64,000 nt of DNA, taken from Lepus europaeus. Taxonomy: Eukaryota; Chordata; Mammalia; Lagomorpha; Leporidae. The DNA lies in the NCBI RefSeq assembly GCF_033115175.1, contig NC_084845.1:684501-748500 (forward strand), in the 5' to 3' direction. Shown here in pieces: positions 57,885 through 64,000 of the stretch; the first letter of the stretch is position 1; each line of letters begins with the position of its first letter. The position numbers and the translations under genes are program-made. The notes beneath the pieces are model-generated. The model did not search any database, was not told the origin of the DNA, and saw nothing but the letters and a program-made list of their open reading frames with translations.

Positions 57885-58990
57885 TTAACATACTTCAACA
57901 AGGTCATTTGCCAGGTAAGGGTTTAAGCAAACAACAACAAGGCATCACATCTCCAGTTATTTTAACTGTCCATCATGACCAGAGAGGCTTGGGTTTCCCT
58001 TGATGGCTACTGGTCAGCTGTGCCCCACGCAAAAAAAATAAAATAAAATGAAAATCAGATAATCCCGTGTGGGTGGATCAGTGGCCATGACCGAAGGAAA
58101 AGATTAATGCTGCACAGCTATTGGTGGAAGAACAATTAACAGCAGGACATATAGTTCCTTCTCATTCTCTTTGGAATAGTCCTATTTTTGTTATCAAAAA
58201 GAAATCTGGGAGATGGCGGTTTCTTCAGGACCTTAGGGCAGTTAATGCTACTATGGAAAATATGGGGGCCTTGCAACCAGGTTTACCATTGCTTACTGCA
58301 AATCCCAAGGACTCTTATATTGCAATAATAGATTTAAAAGACTGTTTTTACACAATACCTTTACATCCAGAAGATTGTCCCCAGTCAACTATGGCAAATG
58401 GATATCACCCACCTCATGGAATTCGGTAAACAAAAATATATACATGTCTATTGATACCTGTTCTGGATTAATTTTTGCTTCCTTACATACAGGTAAAGCT
58501 ACAAAACATGTTATTGCCCATTGCTTGCAAGCTTTTGCTTCCCTAGGAACCCCAAAGCAGATTAAGAGGGATAATGGACCTGCTTATACTTCTACTTCTT
58601 TTAAACATTTTTTGCACAACCTTTTTTATATCTCATGTTACTGACATTCCTTATAATCCTCAGGGTCAAGACATTGTTTGATGTACACATCATACTTTAA
58701 ACAATATTTTAATGGAATGGAGAGGGGGAAGTTTGGGGTTTCTGCCCATTCTCCCAGCAGGTGGCTCTCACATGCCTTTTCATTTTAAATTTTTTCAAAT
58801 TGGATAAAGATGGTCGTTCTGCAGCTGATCGACATTAGCATCCACAAACAGCTGCGAAAAGAGCAATGGTGAAATGCAAGGATCCTATCACCAATCAATG
58901 GAATGGGCCTGATCCAGTACTGGTATGGGACGTGGGCTCCTAAGGGCTGGGCATTTTTATGTAGCTAATGTACTTTTACTTCATTAGCCC
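57885..58990 (+). pseudogene. ERV-C pro-pol remnant with RT-integrase deletion
   Basis: 'GHLPGKGLSKQQQGITSP' followed by 'RGLGF' resembles a protease C-terminus with a G-patch. RT fingers at 58060-58380 show '[14 protein letters not shown]', '[11 protein letters not shown]' and motif A '[16 protein letters not shown]' (first catalytic Asp). The YMDD region and RNase H are gone. At about 58378-58390 the sequence jumps into integrase ('[15 protein letters not shown]') in another frame. Integrase stops around 58625-58680, where the catalytic-Glu region is also destroyed. Integrase C-terminal traces run to about 58950. Confidence 0.85.
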
Positions 58991-59130
58991 TTGATGATTT
59001 CCAAAACTGCTTGTTGGGCCGTGTGGCCCCAATGCTGACATCTGTATTTCCAAAGACACGACAGTGACACTCATTACCTGAGAACTGTGATGATAATGTC
59101 ATCCTATTTGGAGACGACACTGCCTTTACC

Positions 59131-59487
59131 ATGGCTATATCACTAGTAGGAGTTCCTAGGTTGGCTTATGGAAATAATTGTGGACTGCGAAGGCTTACAT
59201 GTTTGGTGACCAAAACAATCAATCTTACTGCTACTGCGCTATCCAATATAGCCGAAGAATTAGATCAAGTTCACTCAGGAGTACTTTTAAACCATGCAGT
59301 TATCGATTACTTGCTGTTAAAAGATCATATAAGCTGTAAATCTGTGCCTGGGGGATGTTGTTTTAACATTACTAACAATGTGCCACATATAGAGTCTGTT
59401 ATTGATAAGCTTAAGAGTGAAATGCAACACATGTTCATTTCCAACCCCCATCATTTGGAGGGTTCCAATGGATCCATAGGTTATTAA
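59131..59487 (+). pseudogene. ERV-C env TM remnant
   Basis: 118 open codons begin in a hydrophobic fusion-peptide-like segment ('MAISLVGVPRLAYG'). A heptad-like helix ('NIAEELDQVHSGVLLNHAVI') leads to a CX6CC motif (Cys at 59335-59337, Cys-Cys at 59356-59361). The anchor and cytoplasmic tail are out of frame. SU is missing. CX6CC with heptads is typical of TM subunits that bind SU covalently. Confidence 0.75.
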
Positions 59488-59831
59488 TGTTGGCTGGACC
59501 ATTATTGCTTTTCTTACTTTGTTTGGGATGTTTTCTGTGTGTTCTGCAACTGATGTTAACTTCACTACAGTCTATTTGGACTGAAATTCATCATTAAAAA
59601 CTTCATGTCAAACCTCCTTTAAAATCAATATAATCGATATTAGGCCAAATATCCATCCTCAACTCCCACCTAATGCCTAGCTGGAATGGTCCTCAGAGAC
59701 AGGTAAGACACTCAGCATCCTGTACCAACCTAAGACAGGGCTCTAGGCCAAGCTGCCTGAGTTACCAATGACGGGTCAGGGCAGAGATGACTGAGGGCAA
59801 CCTAAGACAGAGGCCATTCTCAATAAAATAA

Positions 59832-60160
59832 AATCAAGGCCAGTCTTGGCTTGTGGAATTCCTGGGATAAGAAAGTCACATACTCCCATCCTGAAGGTGG
59901 ATAATAATCAAGAACGCTCTGTTAAAATTATCTGTGCCACCGGAGACCCCGATAATTGCTTACATATGTTGTTACCTTTTGTGCTTCTTTGTGCTTCTTT
60001 TTTTTGCAGCTGGTTATGTATAAATACCACCGAGACATTGGAATAAAGGAGCCTTGATCAACCTTGTTGTCTTGGCTCCATTCTCTGCGATCTCTTGTCC
60101 CTCTTTTTAGTCTCTCTCCCTCCCTTAGGTTCTGTTCGATTGGTGCGGCTGGCCCACACA
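59832..60160 (+). repeat. ERV-C 3' LTR, 5' end deleted
   Basis: Lacks the polypurine tract and the first ~20 bp present in the ERV-A LTR; the join is at a short A-rich repeat ('aaataaaa'). TATAAATA is at 60019-60026 and AATAAA at 60042-60047. It ends in CACACA. Confidence 0.83.
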
Positions 60161-60348
60161 TCCCTGCACCCACGTGGTAGGCTCAGAGGAAGTTCCTGGC
60201 TTCTGGCTTCAGATCAGTGCAGCTCCGGTCATTGTGTCCAATTGGGGAGTGAACCTTCCGATGGAAGACCTCTTTCTTTCTCTCTCTCTCCTTCTCTCTG
60301 CCTCTCCTCTTTCTGTGTGTAACTCTTTCAAATAAATAAATTAAAAAA
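60161..60348 (+). repeat. CSINE 3' fragment
   Basis: Starts mid-element directly at the LTR end and finishes in an AAATAAAT tail. Confidence 0.85.
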
Positions 60349-60465
60349 ATGAAAATGGTAGAAAAATGTTATGAAACTTAGAATGACAGAAATGTAGACA
60401 TTATTACAGAGCCGATTTAGCACAACCTGCTCTTGAATCTGCGTATGTTTAAAATGAATGTGCCT

Positions 60466-60819
60466 GCCAGCGCCGTGGTTAACAGGCTAATCCTCCACCT
60501 TGTGGCACCAGCACACCGGGTTCTAGACCCGGTCGGGGTGCCAGATTCTATCCCGGTTGTCCCTCTTCCAGGCCAGCTCTCTGCTATGGCCCGGGAAGGC
60601 AGTGGAGGATGGCCCAAGTCCTTGGGCCCTGCACCCGCATGGGATACCACGAGAAGCACCTGGCTCCTGGCTTTGGATCAGCGAGATGCACCGGCCACAG
60701 CGGCCATTGAAGGGTGAACCAGCAGCAAAAAGGAAGACCTTTCTCTCTGTCTCTCTCTCTCTCTCCCTCACTATCCACTCTGCTGGTCAAAAAAATTAAA
60801 ATTAAAAATAAAATAAAAT
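60466..60819 (+). repeat. CSINE with TSD
   Basis: 'aaaatgaatgtgcct' (60451-60465) and 'aaaatcattgtgcct' (60820-60834). Confidence 0.93.
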
Positions 60820-60834
60820 AAAATCATTGTGCCT

Positions 60835-61289
60835 TATGAAGTCTCCTACTCCAAATTTGTGACTTGGAAGGAACACTCTACAACTGGTGAAGATCCTTCC
60901 AGGCAGATTTCCATTCATTTGTATATGTTCTAAGTGATCTCTTTTCCCTCTGTTAAGCTACTTCTGAGTTAATTCGTCTCCACATTCCCTCCTGAAACAT
61001 GCTTGTTAGTGACCTGAATCAGACATGATCACTACTAGTGGCATCAGTACTTCCAACCCCAGAACTCTTGTTTACACATTTGACGTGTATACTATTCAGC
61101 TATGAGTTTTCTCCTCCCAAACTTTAATGCCATTTTCCCTCTTTATTATATAAGTGTTTCACTGTAATAAAAACTGAAATATCATATAAGTGAAAAAAAA
61201 TTTTTAATGAAGCTCAAGTGAACTGCACTAAAGACAAAAAATCTTTTTGACCAGTTCATTCTTGTAAATGGTTTCAGTGGAGTCAAAAC
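60835..61289. other. Anonymous DNA
   Basis: No gene or repeat recognised. Confidence 0.45.
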
Positions 61290-61302
61290 TGGTTTCATTC
61301 TT

Positions 61303-62440
61303 TTTTTAAATTTTTATTTAATGAATATAAATTTCCAAAGTACAGCTTATGGATTACAATGGCTTCCCCACCCCCATAACTTCCCTCCCACCCGCAATCC
61401 TCCCCTTTCCCGCTCCCTCTCCCCTTCCATTCACATCAAGATTCATTTTCAATTCTCTTTATATACAGAAGATCAGTTTAGCATATATTAGTAAAGATTT
61501 CAACAGTTTGTACCCACATAGAAACACAAAGTGAAACATACTGTTTAAGTACTAGTTATAGCATTAAATCACAATGTACAGCATATTAAGGACGGAGATC
61601 CCACATGAGGATTAAGTGCACAGTGACTCCTCTTGTTGACTTAACAATTTGACACTCTTTTTTATGCTGTCAGTAATTTCCCTAGGCTCTTGCCATGAGT
61701 TGCCAAGGCTATGGAAGCCTTTTGAGTTCACCGACTCTGATCATGTTTAGACAAGGTCGCAGTCAAAGTGGAAGTTCTCTCCTCCCTTCAGAGAAAGGCA
61801 CCTCCTTCTTTGATGACCTGTTCTTTCCACTGGGATCTCACTTGCTGAGATCTTTCATTTAGGTCATTTTTTTTTTTGCCAGAGTGTCTTGGCTTTCCAT
61901 GCCTGAAATACTCTCATCGGCTTTTCAGCTGGATCTGAGTGCCTTAAGGGCTGATTCTGAGGCCAGAGTGCTGTTTAGGACATCTGCCATTCTATGAGTC
62001 TGCTGTGTATCTCGCGTCCCATGTTGGATCGTTCTCTCCCTTTTTTATTCTATCAGTTAGTATTTGCAGACACTAGTCTTGTTTATGTTATCCCTTTGGC
62101 TCTTAGTCCTATCATTATGATCAATTGTGAACAGAAATTGATCACTTGGACTAGTGAGATGGCATTGGTACATGCCACCTTGATGGGATTGAATTGGAAT
62201 CCCCTGGTATGTTTCTAACTCTACCGTTTGGGGCAAGTCAGCTTGAGCATGTCCCAAATTGCAAATCTCTTCCCTCTCTTATTCCCACTCTTATATATAA
62301 CCACGATCACTTTTCAGTTAAGTTTCAACACTTAAGAATAACTGTGTATTGATTACAGTATTCAGCCAAAAGCATTAAGTAGAACAAATAAAAAAAAACT
62401 AAGAGGGATAACGTATTAAGTTGTTCAGGCAGAGTATTAA
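61303..62440 (-). mobile_element. 5'-truncated L1 with TSD
   Basis: L1 3' end with TSD 'tggtttcattctt' at 61290-61302 and 62769-62781. The second copy lies beyond the SINE at 62441-62766, so the SINE sits at or inside the L1 5' end. The 3'UTR has no SINE at the L1-D/E position. Confidence 0.9.
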
Positions 62441-62766
62441 GTTGTACAGGCAGAGTGGACAATGAGAGACAGAGAGAAAGGTCTTCCTTTGCCATTGGTT
62501 CACCCTCTAATGGCCGCTCTAGCTGGCACGCTGCGGCCGGCGCACTGCGCTGATCTGTAGGAAGGAGCCAGGTGCTTATCCTGGTCTCTCCCATGGGGTG
62601 CAGGGCCCAAGCACTTGGGCCATCCTCCACTGTCCTCCAAGGCCACATCAGAGAGCAGGCCTGGAAGTGGGGCAACTGGGACAGAATCCGGCGCCCTGAC
62701 TGGGACTAGAACCTGGTGTGCCGGCACCACTAGGTGGAGGATTAGCCTATTGAGTCACGGCACCAG
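62441..62766 (-). repeat. CSINE at the 5' end of the truncated L1
   Basis: The SINE head is near 62766 and the tail near 62445. A short duplication ('aggcagagtattaagttgt' style) marks the junction with the L1. Confidence 0.9.
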
Positions 62767-62781
62767 CTTGGTTTCATTCTT

Positions 62782-63214
62782 AATGGAGCTCATTAGCTTA
62801 TAGGCAAGTAATCAAGAAACAAATTTTTATCCTTAAAGTCAACTATTACTCATTTTGAATTTTAATTCTGAATGAAAGAACTCAGATGCTTACAAAATTC
62901 TTTCTATACTACAGTCATGTATATTCAAAAACTGTAATAACTTTAGGTCTCTTTACTATTTTCCCACTAATCATCACTGTAAACAATAATAACAACTTGG
63001 GTTTATTCATTAAAATGAAAATAAATCCAAAACCAGTTACATGGTACAGACTATACATATACAAGACTACCAAGTCAGAAATACATTTCTAAACTAGATA
63101 TAAATTCATTCACCAAATATGCATACTAAGTGATAGAAACATGGGAATGAATAAATACGTCTTGTGGACCATTAATCCTGATTTAATGGATCAACATATA
63201 AAGCTCTATGTTAG
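62782..63214. other. AT-rich anonymous DNA
   Basis: No gene or repeat recognised. Confidence 0.45.
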
Positions 63215-64000
63215 AGGGGAGTGGCAAGATGGCGGAATAGGAAGGGAGCACACTGATAGTCCGGGGAGAGACAGTTTAATAAAAGTGGAAATACTGCAAG
63301 TTCAAGGAAGAGTAAGGGAAGAAACAGCAGAGGAAACTCTTCCGGAACTAGTGATTCACAGTGGATCTGCGTGGAGAGCGTGGGAGCCCACAGTTCGGAA
63401 CACCTGTGGAGGAATCAACACACCAGCACTGGAACGTGAGGTGAGCTGAAACTCATAGCCTGAGACACCAGTGGGAAAGCAGAAAGATGAGACTAGAGGG
63501 AACGAGGCTTGAAACCCCATGGGGAAAAGTTCACCAGGCTAACTAGAAGAGAGAGAGAGAAAAAAAGTGACCGATATGGACACGAGTTTCTCTCTCTCCA
63601 CTCACCTCTCATAGGCGAGCAAGACAAAGAGCAGGCGCCATTTTGGACACATGTCATAAGCAGGGCAACCTCAGGTCTGCACCGGCCCTGAGCCTAGCAG
63701 AAAAACCTGACTCTGGGGGGTGTGAAATAACAGGAGATTAGGACCTAATGAATGTGTGGTGCTGGTGAACTGAGACTGTGAAGAAGGAGATGGTGGGGGA
63801 GAGAACTCACGGAATTCACGTGAGTACTCTGCAGAGACGCTACAGTTTGGTAGCCTTGGCAACCCAGTGGGAGAATGCAGGAGAATTGGAGCCCACACTG
63901 AGGGCAGCACAGATTCCCTGTGTGGTCCTTGGGAAAGAGCTTCTGATCTCTGGCTCCTGTGGGTATATCATTCGCCTGCTAACTACATGCAATTACGTTC
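63215..64000 (+). mobile_element. L1-F: 5'UTR of a LINE-1 leaving the window
   Basis: Starts 'ggggagtggcaagatggc' and matches the 5'UTR of L1-A (about 6840-7620 in reverse). It does not match the GC-rich type of L1-C/D/E. ORF1 would lie beyond 64000. Confidence 0.9.

Larger units (their letters stand above)
57880..60160 (+). mobile_element. ERV-C: deleted betaretrovirus-like provirus
   Basis: Contains the end of protease, the RT N-terminus joined to integrase, an env TM and a 3' LTR. It is related to but distinct from ERV-A: the integrase and env parts differ at many sites. No 5' LTR or gag recognised. Confidence 0.85.

Overview
This is mammalian nuclear DNA, most probably from a rabbit or close lagomorph. 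The evidence is about 26 copies of a tRNA-derived SINE that I recognise as the rabbit C-repeat (CSINE) family (pol III A/B boxes, CT-rich 3' part, AAATAAAT-type or A-rich tail), several L1 elements of one family, class II (betaretrovirus-like) endogenous retrovirus remnants, and two vomeronasal type-1 receptor (V1R) genes. No bacterial-type operons, tRNA/rRNA genes or CRISPR arrays were seen. Nearly all other open frames are parts or shadows of transposable elements.

Layout. 1-7626: a SINE head cut by the window edge, then a long decayed L1 (L1-A, minus). 7629-9907: 3' half of a betaretrovirus-like provirus (ERV-A: RNase H, integrase, env TM, 3' LTR). 9908-11544: old L1 sequence, two SINEs and an anonymous stretch. 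11556-13560: a different, compact 2-kb LTR element on the minus strand (ERV-X), with two LTRs, PBS-like and polypurine sites and one unrecognised reading frame. 13561-16500: older repeats, a 5'-truncated L1 and three SINEs, several with clear target-site duplications (TSDs).

16501-26369 and 39066-49272 are the two arms of a large inverted repeat of about 9.9 kb, near-identical by eye. Each arm holds one intact V1R gene and the 5' part of an L1 starting about 200 bp beyond the V1R stop. The V1Rs are transcribed outward, with their 5' ends facing the 12.7-kb spacer. The spacer holds another nearly full-length L1 (L1-D), several SINEs and anonymous AT-rich DNA. One SINE is present only in the right arm, so it postdates the duplication. 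The right-arm L1 (L1-E) continues beyond the palindrome to 53606; the left-arm one (L1-C) stops inside ORF1.

53607-57016: ERV-B plus a partial ERV-X, old L1 and a SINE. From 54178 this is a direct, internally deleted duplicate of 7629-14257. 57017-60160: a third ERV fragment (ERV-C: protease end, RT N-terminus joined to integrase, env TM, LTR). 60161-64000: SINEs, a 5'-truncated L1 and, at the right edge, the 5'UTR of another L1 running out of the window.

The only genes likely to encode host function are the two V1R paralogues, putative pheromone receptors of vomeronasal neurons. L1-E also has an intact ORF1. The main structural points are the V1R palindrome, the direct ERV duplication with a SINE scar at its deletion, and two L1s (D and E) that share the same SINE at the same 3'UTR site. 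I found no convincing evidence of a wholly new biological system. All identity estimates are by eye.
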